DNA of 64,000 bases from SIG603 sp964369415 (GTDB lineage: Bacteria > Bacillota > Clostridia > Oscillospirales > Acutalibacteraceae), in assembly GCA_964369415.1 (NCBI GenBank), contig CAYJFP010000007.1:27511-91510 (forward strand). The letters run 5' to 3'. Both the position numbers and the translations under genes were made by a program. Below the pieces are notes generated by a model that saw only the letters and a program-made list of their open reading frames with translations, did no database searches and was not told the DNA's origin. Numbering within the stretch: the stretch's first letter is position 1; the number at the start of each line of letters is the position of its first letter. Shown piece after piece: positions 1 through 8,835 of the stretch.

Positions 1-605
1 TGTGGCAAAATAAGCCTCCCCTTTGGTGCTGCTGAGTCAATCGGAATAACCAAAACTATAAAGTCATTTTTATTAATCAAGTCGCCCACTATTCTATGCT
101 CTGGGTCTTCTGTCTTATTTAGCGAGGCAATAAGCTCTTTAAGTTCGAAGATATTCTCCATAGTTTTGGTGCTTACGTAAATTCCGTCTTCCTTTTTCTC
201 TTCATCACTTAGCAAGTCAGACTTGTTAAAAACCACCGCACATGGTATGTTCTTAGCCTTTATTTTCCCCAAAATCCTGTTATCCTCTTCTGTCATTCCA
301 GAAACTGCATCGACAATCAAAACGGCTATATCAGTTTTATTTAAAACTTGATATGCCTTTTTTATTCTAAGCTTTCCAAGCTCGCCCTCATCGTCAAGCC
401 CTGGTGTGTCGATGACTACAACTGGCCCTATAGGCAAAAGCTCCATCGCCTTTAAAACTGGATCCGTTGTCGTACCCATCACGTCGGAAACAATGGCTAG
501 GTCTTGTCCTGTTATCGCATTAATAACGCTGGATTTACCCGCATTTCTTTTCCCAAAAATTCCAATATGTACCCTCTCTGAACTTGGTGTTTGATTTAAA
601 CTCAT
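1..605 (-). CDS. hydF: [FeFe] hydrogenase maturation GTPase HydF, 3' end outside window
   Basis: HydF is the GTPase/scaffold that carries the 2Fe subcluster precursor to apo-hydrogenase, working with HydE and HydG. About the first 200 residues are visible. They open with MSLNQTPSSERVHIGIFG and show a P-loop (GKRNAGKSS), a switch region ending in MGTTTDPV, the DTPGLDDEGELG motif and an NKSD specificity motif. The C-terminal cysteine-containing cluster domain lies beyond base 1. An aaggaggagt ribosome site sits just upstream of the ATG at 605. The AEC transporter gene ends 13 bases upstream, so the two may be cotranscribed. The gene points to H2 metabolism in an anaerobe. Confidence 0.93.
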   Translation of the reverse strand, partial: MSLNQTPSSERVHIGIFGKRNAGKSSVINAITGQDLAIVSDVMGTTTDPVLKAMELLPIGPVVVIDTPGLDDEGELGKLRIKKAYQVLNKTDIAVLIVDAVSGMTEEDNRILGKIKAKNIPCAVVFNKSDLLSDEEKKEDGIYVSTKTMENIFELKELIASLNKTEDPEHRIVGDLINKNDFIVLVIPIDSAAPKGRLILP

Positions 606-618
606 TTTTTACTCCTCC

Positions 619-1557
619 TTAAATTAAATTCATTGACATTAAAATACTAACCCATATAAAAACTGTAAAAACTGAAAAAACCGAATCGACCGCCACAATT
701 TGCCCTGCCAATTCATGGTTTCCGTTTAAACTTTTAGCCATTGGAAAAGATGCTACGGCTGTCGGACTTCCAAGAAGCGCTAATAAAGCAACAAGTTCTA
801 TTTCTCTAAAGCCAAGTAGTATCGCCAGTGTAAGAAAAACTCCAGGTATTATAACAAGTTTTCCTATGACACTTATGATTAGCCTTGTTTTATACTTAGA
901 TAAATTTAAAAACTTAAAACTTCCGCCTAGTGCAATAAGCGCCAACGGTGTTGTAACTGCCGAAATGTCATCTAGTGGCACCTTTAAAAACTCAGGAATC
1001 TCAAGTTTTAACACCACTAAAAACACGCCAATCAAGGCAGCGACTATCATTGGATTTTTTATTATTTTTGTCAAGAGAACTTTTACATTAACCTTTTTAC
1101 TCGTGTAAATCTCTAAAACAACTACTGATAACAAGTTAAAAATAGGAACGGCAAAGACCACTAAAATTGATATTGCCGCAAAATTCCCATTCGGATAAAT
1201 GTACGATGCAATGGTAAGACCAAAAAGGACAAAGTTACTTCTGCATATCCCTTGAACCATAACACCTTTGTTTTTATTTTCCTTTTCAAAAAGTGGAATA
1301 ATTAGTCCCACGATTAAAAAACTTATCAGTATAGCAGAAACGCCAAACAATGTTAAGTTAACCGCACCGCTTGTGCTAAAATCACTCTCGTAAACTGTTA
1401 AAAACAAAGTTAGTGGAAGAAAAAACTTAAAGCACAAATCGCTAAGTTTACCTGAAAAATCCTCTGACATTATCTTAAGTCTTTTAAGCGTGTACCCTAT
1501 CGCCATCATTAAAAAAAGTGGAAACACCACCGAAAACGCAATGTATAAATACTCCAT
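619..1557 (-). CDS. AEC (auxin efflux carrier) family transporter
   Basis: A 312-residue polytopic membrane protein of the AEC family, whose bacterial members are often organic acid or malate permeases. About ten hydrophobic segments are visible. The N-terminal half has the motif IGYTLKRLKIMSEDFSGKLS and the C-terminal half has LGSPTAVASFPMAKSL, both typical of the family. An ATG four codons upstream (1569) exists, but ggggaga lies immediately before the ATG at 1557, so that start was chosen. The substrate cannot be read from sequence. Confidence 0.85.
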   Translation of the reverse strand: MEYLYIAFSVVFPLFLMMAIGYTLKRLKIMSEDFSGKLSDLCFKFFLPLTLFLTVYESDFSTSGAVNLTLFGVSAILISFLIVGLIIPLFEKENKNKGVMVQGICRSNFVLFGLTIASYIYPNGNFAAISILVVFAVPIFNLLSVVVLEIYTSKKVNVKVLLTKIIKNPMIVAALIGVFLVVLKLEIPEFLKVPLDDISAVTTPLALIALGGSFKFLNLSKYKTRLIISVIGKLVIIPGVFLTLAILLGFREIELVALLALLGSPTAVASFPMAKSLNGNHELAGQIVAVDSVFSVFTVFIWVSILMSMNLI

Positions 1558-1575
1558 AATTCTCCCCAATATTAA

Positions 1576-1615
1576 TGACCTTAAAACATATACATCATTG
1601 TTTGTTTTAAGGTCA
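1576..1615. repeat. Perfect 12-bp inverted repeat between VOC and AEC genes
   Basis: TGACCTTAAAAC (1576-1587) and GTTTTAAGGTCA (1604-1615) are separated by 16 bases. There is no T-run on either side, so this is not a standard terminator. It could be an RNA stem-loop or an operator before the AEC gene. Confidence 0.55.
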
Positions 1616-1622
1616 CATAAAT

Positions 1623-1994
1623 TTATTTTTTCATAGGCACAATTTCTAACCAGTACCCATCGGGGTCTGAAATAAAATATATTCCCATTTCTTTGTTCTC
1701 ATAGCATATACAGTCCATAGACTTATGATGTTCATAAGCCTTATCAAAGTCTTCTACTACAAATGCTAAATGAAATTCATTATCGCCTAAATTGTAGGGT
1801 TTTTCCCAGTCTCTAAGCCAAGTAAGCTCTAGCGAAAAGTTTTTATCACTGTCGCTTAAGTACACCAATATAAAACTTCCGTCTTCTGCTTCATTTCTTC
1901 TTATTTCCGATAAGGAAAGTGCTTCTTTATAAAACTTCAAAGATTTTTCTAAATTCAAAACGTTAAAATTTTGATGTGCAAATTTAAATTCCAT
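1623..1994 (-). CDS. VOC family protein (glyoxalase I-like)
   Basis: A 123-residue protein with the paired beta-alpha-beta-beta-beta folds of the vicinal oxygen chelate superfamily. It starts FKFAHQNFNVLNLEKSLKFY, which carries the first metal-ligand histidine. The mid-protein FHLAFVV carries a second histidine and the end reads YFISDPDGYWLEIVP with the usual terminal glutamate. It resembles lactoylglutathione lyase (GloA), which removes methylglyoxal, but other VOC enzymes look alike. A gggggataaac ribosome site precedes the ATG. It lies 17 bases after htrA and probably belongs to the same transcript. Confidence 0.82.
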   Translation of the reverse strand: MEFKFAHQNFNVLNLEKSLKFYKEALSLSEIRRNEAEDGSFILVYLSDSDKNFSLELTWLRDWEKPYNLGDNEFHLAFVVEDFDKAYEHHKSMDCICYENKEMGIYFISDPDGYWLEIVPMKK

Positions 1995-2011
1995 GTTTAT
2001 CCCCCTGATTC

Positions 2012-3407
2012 TTATTGAGTTTGACCTTCGTCTGCTAAAAAGCCTACATTAACCGTATATTGTTCAGATCCGTCGGCTTTCATAAATCTAACATCTACAG
2101 TGTCATCCAAATTATATTCAAACAACGCTTCAGTCAAATCATCTAAAGTCTGTATGTTGCTGTCTCCTACAGCAATCATAATATCTCCAACTTCAACTCC
2201 AGTTCCATTAAAGACACTGTTTTCATCTAGACTTAAAATTTCAACTCCAAAAGCAACGCCTGACTGTGAAAACTGTGTAACTGTAATTCCAAATCTAACT
2301 CTGCCTTCGACATACCCTTCAACCAAAAGCTGATCTATAATTTCTTTCGCATCTGTAACTGGAATTGAAAAGCCTAGGTTCTCATAATATGTTCCAACTA
2401 TTTTCAGGACATTTATTCCAACAACTTGCCCATACATATTTACAAGTGGACCGCCTGAATTACCTGGATTAATTGCCGTATCTGTTTGGATATACTGCAC
2501 TGCATTATCAGTATTATCAAGTGTTCTTTCAAGTCCTGAAACTATGCCTCTTGTAACAGATCCGCTAAATTCTGCTTTACCTGGGCTTCCAATAGCCATT
2601 ACCCATTGCCCCATATTAAGCTCTTCAGAATCTCCAAATTCAGCTGGCGTAAAATTATGGTCATCAGTCTTTAAAACAGCTAAATCATAAAACCTATCTA
2701 CACCTACCACTACGGCTTCATAATCTACCCCATCATAAGTAGCCACAGTAACTTTAGTATCCCTTGAATCGTTTACCACATGACTGTTTGTGATAATAAA
2801 CCCATCAGAAGTCGCTATTATTCCCGTACCATAACCTCTTAGCATTTGCTCTCCCGAAATATATTCAGCCGTAATCGTAACAGTTGATGGCAACACCTTA
2901 TTATACACATCTTCCGGCGCTAGCTCTTCTGTTTCTGGAGGTGAATTTAACAAAATACCGTCATAATTCTTTGGCACTTCTATTTCAGGTAAATCAATCT
3001 CTGGTTGTTCTATCTCTGGATTTGGAATGTCCTCAGGCAAGTCATATTCAAGCTCATTGTTATCCGACTCTACCACTGGAGTTTGTTTAAATACTAAATT
3101 ATAAACCCCTATAGCCGCAAAACTTATAATCGAAAGNNNNNNNNNNAATAATAACTCCCATAATCACCAAAAAAACTTTTGTTCCTCTTTTTGATTTTGG
3201 AGAAATATCGTCTCCTCTTTGAATTTCATTTCTGTGTTTTGTAGGCATACTTGCAGATTCATTATAATAACCATTAGGCTTGTAAGCACTAAAATCACTA
3301 CTCCCATAAAAACTATGATTTGAAATATTATCATTCCAGTCTAAAAATGACTCTCCACCATTTTTATCTGAATATTCATAAATTTCATCATCAAATTGAT
3401 TATTCAT
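2012..3407 (-). CDS. htrA: HtrA/DegP-type membrane serine protease, interrupted by an assembly gap
   Basis: A trypsin-like protease of envelope quality control. The N-terminal piece (3147-3407) is a polar cytoplasmic segment followed by the start of a membrane helix (TKVFLVIMGVII). After ten Ns the frame resumes as LSIISFAAIGVYNLVF, which completes that helix, then an acidic Pro/Glu-rich linker, the protease domain and one PDZ domain. The triad is seen in ITNSHVVND (His), FYDLAVLKTD (Asp) and INPGNSGGPL (Ser). The two halves are in different frames only because of the 10-N placeholder. A true gap whose length is a multiple of three would restore one protein. The ATG at 3407 has gagagg upstream and lies 9 bases after the histidine kinase stop, which suggests that the two-component system and the protease share an operon. 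Confidence 0.9.
3137..3146. other. Assembly gap (10 Ns)
   Basis: Ten undetermined bases fall inside the transmembrane segment of the HtrA gene. The number is probably a placeholder. The apparent frameshift between the two halves should not be read as a pseudogene. Confidence 0.97.
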
Positions 3408-3416
3408 TTATACCTC

Positions 3417-4946
3417 TCACTCCACATCTTGTACCTCTACTTCACTCGAAGCAGCTATTTTATTTTTGCTTTCGCCATCCCTAATTGTGTTCTCTTTTGG
3501 AGGTTTAGGCAAGAAAACTTCAAATCTATTAAATCCTTCCTCTGAAGACTGTACTGAAATATCACCTGAATGGAGACTGATAATAGTTTTAACTAAGTAA
3601 AGTCCTAGCCCCATTCCGTTTTTATCCTCACTTCTCGATTTATCTGTTTTATAAAACTTATCAAATATCATCGGCAAGTCATCAGGCGAAATTCCATGTC
3701 CGCTGTTTTCAATAGCAACACATGTTCTATCTACAGAATCAGTAAAGGAAAAATAGATGTAACCTTCATTATTCGTAAATTTAACCGCATTTTCAATTAA
3801 ATTATAAATCACTTGATGAAGTAAGTCTTTATCACCATAAGCCATCAAAGATTGAACTTCTTCAAGACCTTTTATTTCTATGTTTTTATCTTCTATTTTT
3901 TGCTCAAAAGTTAAAAGAGATTTAAAAACTGTCTCTGTTATATTAAATTTTACAGGGTTTAATTTAAGTTCTCCACTGTCAATTTTTGATAAATCAAGCA
4001 TGGATTTTACAAGCCTTGATAGCCTTTTTATTTCATCAGAAACTATTCCCAAATACTGCTTTTCTTTTTCTTTTGGAATAGTGCCGTCTAAAATTCCGTC
4101 TATAAATCCACCTATTGTGGTCATCGGTGTTTTAAGTTCGTGAGAAACATTTGCAATAAAACTTCTTCTCATTCCTTCACTGTTTGAAAGTGAAGTTGCC
4201 ATATTATTAAAAGCAACTGAAAGCTGTCCTATCTCGTCAATACTTTCAACAGGTACTTTTACCGAGAAATCTCCTGCCGCAAATGCCTTTGTCGCACTCG
4301 ACATTCTTCTTAATGGCCTTACCATTCTATAAGTAAACAACCAAACAATTATGAACGCTAGTACTAAAGTCACAAGTGCCGCTAAGAGGAACATTTCAAA
4401 TGCTGAAATTAAATATTCTGTCGCTCCTGCTAAATTTGTAGTAGCAAATACAGCTCCTGCAATTACAGTTTGATCGCCTTGAATCAACATCAAAGGTATA
4501 CCTACTGTATAATAATTATTTTGATATATACCATCTAATGTATCGGTCGCTTGATAATTACCGTGTGAAACGAGTTTAACCCTGTCTCCACTTATGTTCT
4601 TAGGTATTTCCTCACCTGTCATGTCACTACATGGATAAGCACCTAAAATTATATTTCCATCCAAGTCAGATACAAAAATATCGGCATCAATATTATTTGC
4701 TAAAGCTGAAATTAACATCGAAAAATCAGGTATATTAATGCTCATAGACTCTTCATCCTGATTAACTGTAGAATAACCTACTGCTAAACTAGAAACCGCC
4801 ACTGCATTTTTGGTTAAAATATTTTTCTTTTCATCCATCCAATAATCTGAAAAGAACATCATCATAAAACCACCAAGTGCGGCATAGCTTGCCAGTAAAA
4901 TTCCCATGGTAATAGACAAATACTTTATAAAAAGTGATTTTTGCAT
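3417..4946 (-). CDS. Sensor histidine kinase (HAMP-HisKA-HATPase)
   Basis: A 509-residue membrane sensor kinase. Helices at about 9-31 and 181-205 flank an extracytoplasmic sensor domain of about 145 residues. HAMP follows (RMVRPLRRMSSATKAFAAGD), then the dimerization box with the phospho-accepting His269 (ANVSHELKTPMTT), the N box (YNLIENAVKFT) and the G box (NGMGLGLYLVK). The C-terminus is a polar tail. It is encoded 27 bases after its response regulator and immediately before htrA, so envelope stress or cell-wall sensing is a reasonable inference. The family is close to ResE/PhoR, but the signal is not readable. Confidence 0.92.
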   Translation of the reverse strand: MQKSLFIKYLSITMGILLASYAALGGFMMMFFSDYWMDEKKNILTKNAVAVSSLAVGYSTVNQDEESMSINIPDFSMLISALANNIDADIFVSDLDGNIILGAYPCSDMTGEEIPKNISGDRVKLVSHGNYQATDTLDGIYQNNYYTVGIPLMLIQGDQTVIAGAVFATTNLAGATEYLISAFEMFLLAALVTLVLAFIIVWLFTYRMVRPLRRMSSATKAFAAGDFSVKVPVESIDEIGQLSVAFNNMATSLSNSEGMRRSFIANVSHELKTPMTTIGGFIDGILDGTIPKEKEKQYLGIVSDEIKRLSRLVKSMLDLSKIDSGELKLNPVKFNITETVFKSLLTFEQKIEDKNIEIKGLEEVQSLMAYGDKDLLHQVIYNLIENAVKFTNNEGYIYFSFTDSVDRTCVAIENSGHGISPDDLPMIFDKFYKTDKSRSEDKNGMGLGLYLVKTIISLHSGDISVQSSEEGFNRFEVFLPKPPKENTIRDGESKNKIAASSEVEVQDVE

Positions 4947-4973
4947 AATTTAAATTAGTCCTTTCGGAAAATA

Positions 4974-5657
4974 TCAGTCCTTAACCTCAAATTTATAACC
5001 TACACCCCATACTGTCTTAAGTGCCCATTTATCAGAAACACCTTCAAGTTTTTCACGAAGTCTTTTAACGTGCACGTCAACTGTTCTGCTGTCTCCATAG
5101 TAGTCAAATCCCCATACTTCATCTAAAAGCTGATCTCTTGTAAATACTCTATTTGGATTTGAAGCAAGATGGAAAATAAGTTCCATCTCTTTAGGTGGTG
5201 TATCGACTTGCACCCCTGAAACTTTTAGCTCGTAATTTGTTAGATTAATAGATAAATTCTCAAACACAACTTCTTTTTTGCCCTTGTCTTGTGTTTTACC
5301 AATTCTTCTTAAAACCGCATTAATTCTTGCAACAACTTCTTTTGACTCAAACGGCTTAACAACATAGTCATCCGCACCAAGTTCAAGTCCTAACACCTTG
5401 TCAAACACTTCACCTTTAGCTGTTAGCATTATTATAGGACAATCCGAAGTTTTTCTAATTTCCCTACATACTTGCCATCCGTCAAGCTCTGGAAGCATGA
5501 TATCAAGCAAAATTAAATCAGGTTCAAAAGAATTAAAATAGCTAATAGCCATTTTACCCGTATTGGCAATGGCTGTTTCAAAGCCTTCTTTTTCTATATA
5601 GAGCCTTAAAAGCTCGCAAATGTTTCTATCGTCATCAACAATTAGTATTTTAGACAT
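4974..5657 (-). CDS. OmpR/PhoB-family response regulator
   Basis: A 227-residue two-component regulator. The receiver domain begins KILIVDDDRNICELL, with the acidic pair at 8-9 and the phospho-acceptor Asp52 in LLDIMLPELDG. The conserved TAK and KPF motifs follow. The C-terminal winged helix ends DSRTVDVHVKRLREKLEG...TVWGVGYKF, the usual DNA-binding signature. It pairs with the kinase encoded just downstream. The PBP gene ends 96 bases upstream of its start, so it may have its own promoter or be read through. Confidence 0.94.
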   Translation of the reverse strand: MSKILIVDDDRNICELLRLYIEKEGFETAIANTGKMAISYFNSFEPDLILLDIMLPELDGWQVCREIRKTSDCPIIMLTAKGEVFDKVLGLELGADDYVVKPFESKEVVARINAVLRRIGKTQDKGKKEVVFENLSINLTNYELKVSGVQVDTPPKEMELIFHLASNPNRVFTRDQLLDEVWGFDYYGDSRTVDVHVKRLREKLEGVSDKWALKTVWGVGYKFEVKD

Positions 5658-5753
5658 AACATACCCTACTTTCGTATTTTTAAATCTATTTTATATTCAA
5701 CTTGCGACAAAAGAAAGAACAACAGATGAACATTATGTGAAAAAGCAAATTAA

Positions 5754-7100
5754 TTATAGCATAGACATCAGTGCAGATGCTATATTTCCTGCCGTTCCTA
5801 TTCCTGAGCCACCCTCTTCTACCACAATTACCACCGCATAAGGTTTATCCGGATTTGATGAAAACCCTACGAACCAGCTGTTAGGATTTTGCCCTCCAAC
5901 TTCTGCTGTGCCAGTTTTAGCGCAAAATTCCAAATTAGGAAATAAATAATCACCATAATAGTCTCTTACAGTAACTCTCATCATTTCTTCCAAAGAATTA
6001 GCCGTTTCTTTATCTAAAAGTTTTGTAGTATTTCCCCCTATAGCATCAAAAAGTCCTTGTTCAGTAATTCTCGGTGATACCGCTTCACCATCGTTTGCAA
6101 TAGCATGGACAATCATCAGCATATTCATAGGATTCATCGTCACTGTATGCTGTCCAACGCTTGCCCACGAAAGTTCTAAGTCACTAGCACCAATTAGATT
6201 GATACTACTCTCAGCAGTTGTAAAATCTGGTAGCGAAAAAGCCTTGTTAAACCCCATTTCTTCTGCAGTTTGCTGTAAAGTGTCCGCAGATAGCATTTGT
6301 GCCAAATGCGCAAAATATATATTGCACGAAACTCCTAGAGCTTGTGTCATGTCAATATCTCCGTGGTATCCAAGACAAGTAACCACCGAGCCATCGACGT
6401 TTAATGTTTGCTGACAATTAAACACCAAATTCTCGGCATTTTCTATGTTTTCTATCGCCGAAGCCGCCGTGACCAATTTAAAAACTGAACCTGGAGTGTA
6501 ACTTGATGAAATTGTATTATCTAGAAAAACACCTTCATACATCTCATTTTCTAGCAAATCAGAAGGTATGTTCATAGGATCATAACCAGGTGCACTCACT
6601 TTTGCAAGTATTTCTCCAGTCTCATAATTTGACACCAAAATCGCACCATTTTTTCCCGCTAATGCATTATAAGCTGTCGCATTTAAGCTTGAATCAATCG
6701 TAAGCTTTATATCATTTGAAGAATCACCTGTAAAACTTGGAATATTATTAAGTCCAGTAATAAAGTTATAACCTATTAAATCAGATCTTAAACTCGACTG
6801 TACGCTCGTTCCAATAAAACCACTACTGTCTCCAACTGTGTGAAGAAGCGATTTTCTTATACTTTCATTTTCGTTGTAGACCCTAATGCCATTTTCACTT
6901 TCAGCCAAAACCACACCGTTTCTATCTACTATATTGCCTGTGACAACCGTCGTATCTGCCGCAAATATATGTCCATTATACGGCTGATTAATATAGCTTT
7001 CACCGCTGAATAAGACACTTATCACAAGATAAGCCATACCGCCTATAAAACCAAACAACAGCAAATATAAAACAGATGAGCGAAAACCTGTTGTTTTCAT
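5754..7100 (-). CDS. Class B penicillin-binding protein (PbpA/FtsI-like transpeptidase)
   Basis: A 448-residue peptidoglycan D,D-transpeptidase with one N-terminal membrane anchor (about 10-32). All three active-site motifs are present: S205-V-F-K208 in TPGSVFKLV, S258-C-N260 in GVSCNIYF and K395-T-G397 in CAKTGTAEVGG. It is short, with no PASTA repeats, and resembles the compact PbpA partner of RodA. The FtsW/RodA-type glycosyltransferase gene lies 24 bases upstream, the standard SEDS-bPBP pairing for wall synthesis in elongation, division or sporulation. Confidence 0.92.
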   Translation of the reverse strand: MKTTGFRSSVLYLLLFGFIGGMAYLVISVLFSGESYINQPYNGHIFAADTTVVTGNIVDRNGVVLAESENGIRVYNENESIRKSLLHTVGDSSGFIGTSVQSSLRSDLIGYNFITGLNNIPSFTGDSSNDIKLTIDSSLNATAYNALAGKNGAILVSNYETGEILAKVSAPGYDPMNIPSDLLENEMYEGVFLDNTISSSYTPGSVFKLVTAASAIENIENAENLVFNCQQTLNVDGSVVTCLGYHGDIDMTQALGVSCNIYFAHLAQMLSADTLQQTAEEMGFNKAFSLPDFTTAESSINLIGASDLELSWASVGQHTVTMNPMNMLMIVHAIANDGEAVSPRITEQGLFDAIGGNTTKLLDKETANSLEEMMRVTVRDYYGDYLFPNLEFCAKTGTAEVGGQNPNSWFVGFSSNPDKPYAVVIVVEEGGSGIGTAGNIASALMSML

Positions 7101-7124
7101 ATAAAAAACTCCATTCTATAAAAA

Positions 7125-8822
7125 TCAATCATGTTTAACCCTCTTAAACCCATAGGTTCTTTCGTCTGCCGCTTTAATAAAGGCTATCATACCCCACACC
7201 GACATCATACTTGTTCCGCCGAGGCTGATAAACGGAAGCGTAACGCCAGTGAGCGGCAAAATATCTGTCGAGCCAAAAATATTCAAACACGCCTGAAACA
7301 TCAGCATTCCGATGACCGCACAGGAAGTTATCGAGTAAAAAGTCGAGCGGCTTCTTCTGACTGTATTTTGCACAAAGAAAAACAAAAGCACTAGACAGAA
7401 AATTACTAGAGCACCCATGAATAATCCCTGTTCTTCGGTTATAAGTCCAAAAACCAAGTCACTTTCCGCTGCGGCTATATAATGAAGATAGCCGTTTCCA
7501 AGGCCTATTCCAAAAAGTCCACCGCTTGCAATATAGGTAAGCGTTCTGGTTTGCTGATAACCTAGATTGTCATTGATATGATCCCATATATTGCCCCAAC
7601 CGGCAAATCTATCTGCAACATATGGCCTAAAGTAAAGAATCATCACAACTCCTATGACAGCCACCGCAAGTATCAAAGAAATCGTCCTTATACTTCCCGA
7701 CCTCATAAACGCAATGATTAAAAATCCCGCAAAAAATATAATAGCCGTTCCAAAATCTCTCATGATGAATAAAAACGCCATACAAATTCCCGCAAATGCT
7801 ATAAATTCGCCAATATTCTTCTTAGTTTGAAGTTTATCAAGGGTAGATGCACCGACTATTACAAAGGCAATTTTGATAATTTCTGAAGGCTGAATACTAA
7901 GTGGCCCTATAAAAATCCAGTTTTTCGATCCGTTTATCTCTGTTCCTATCACTAAATTCACTAGAAAGAATAAAATTGCAAGCACCGCAAAAAATGGCCT
8001 TAGTTTATTAATTTTATCCATATCACGCATTAAGACTAGCATTATGCTGAATATTATCAAACCAATAACAAGTGCCCCAAACTGTGTTATTATTCCGTTT
8101 ATATTGTGCGCCGATAACAGTAGTATTCCGATTCCCGATAGCAAAAGTCCTATCGTTTCGATTTCAAAAGTTCTTCGTTTAAATATTTTTGTCGTGACAA
8201 GGTAAAAAAGCCAAGTCACCGCGACTAATCCTAAAAAGATAAAAAACGCATACATTCTTGCTTCTTCACTTCCAACATAAAGCTGTAGTGCCATCGAAAG
8301 AAATACTAAATTTGTAAGCAACAAAAGCATTACTGGAGATGCAGCCGTCTTAAAAAAGCCCGTGAATCCCATTCTTGTCGAATCAGAGTAAATTGCCGAA
8401 CTTTCAAGCGTCAATGCAGTTCTTCCTATGACTATTTCGTCGCCGACTTCGATTAATTTTCTACCATGTATTTTTTCGCCATTCACCGTAATGCCAGATT
8501 TCGACTCTGTATCACACAAAAACCACCCCTTGCTTCTTCTTAAAAGCACTGCATGGTCACGAGAAACCGTGCTATCCTCTATCACAATATCACAACTTTT
8601 GCTTCTTCCTATCGAATTTTCCCAGTACAAAACATGATAGGCAATGTCGTTTATTTTGTCTTCAAGCATTATGACAGGAGTATTTGTCCTTAGCGTCTTT
8701 TTAAAAGAAGTGAACGCACGCCATGCTATGAAAAATCCTAGTAAAGGAGTAAGTATTCTTAAGATAAGCATAAAATATCCCATAAATTCTGAATTAATTA
8801 TGCTCGTAAATATTTCTTGCAT
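7125..8822 (-). CDS. FHA domain fused to FtsW/RodA/SpoVE (SEDS) glycosyltransferase
   Basis: A 565-residue protein with one N-terminal helix (about 12-38), an FHA phosphothreonine-binding domain (about 66-140) and a polytopic SEDS peptidoglycan polymerase. FHA hallmarks are visible: IGRSKSCDIVI, TVSRDHAVLL and SGITVNGEKI. The SEDS part has QPSEIIKIAFV, the RDFGTAIIFF segment and LPLTGVTLPFISLGGTSM. SEDS proteins polymerize lipid II together with a class B PBP, and a PBP gene follows at once. A fused FHA domain suggests control by a Ser/Thr kinase, as is known for separate FHA proteins in actinobacterial rodA-pbpA loci. No such kinase is in this window. An aaagg ribosome site precedes the ATG. 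Confidence 0.9.
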   Translation of the reverse strand: MQEIFTSIINSEFMGYFMLILRILTPLLGFFIAWRAFTSFKKTLRTNTPVIMLEDKINDIAYHVLYWENSIGRSKSCDIVIEDSTVSRDHAVLLRRSKGWFLCDTESKSGITVNGEKIHGRKLIEVGDEIVIGRTALTLESSAIYSDSTRMGFTGFFKTAASPVMLLLLTNLVFLSMALQLYVGSEEARMYAFFIFLGLVAVTWLFYLVTTKIFKRRTFEIETIGLLLSGIGILLLSAHNINGIITQFGALVIGLIIFSIMLVLMRDMDKINKLRPFFAVLAILFFLVNLVIGTEINGSKNWIFIGPLSIQPSEIIKIAFVIVGASTLDKLQTKKNIGEFIAFAGICMAFLFIMRDFGTAIIFFAGFLIIAFMRSGSIRTISLILAVAVIGVVMILYFRPYVADRFAGWGNIWDHINDNLGYQQTRTLTYIASGGLFGIGLGNGYLHYIAAAESDLVFGLITEEQGLFMGALVIFCLVLLFFFVQNTVRRSRSTFYSITSCAVIGMLMFQACLNIFGSTDILPLTGVTLPFISLGGTSMMSVWGMIAFIKAADERTYGFKRVKHD

Positions 8823-8835
8823 ACCTTTGCCTTTC

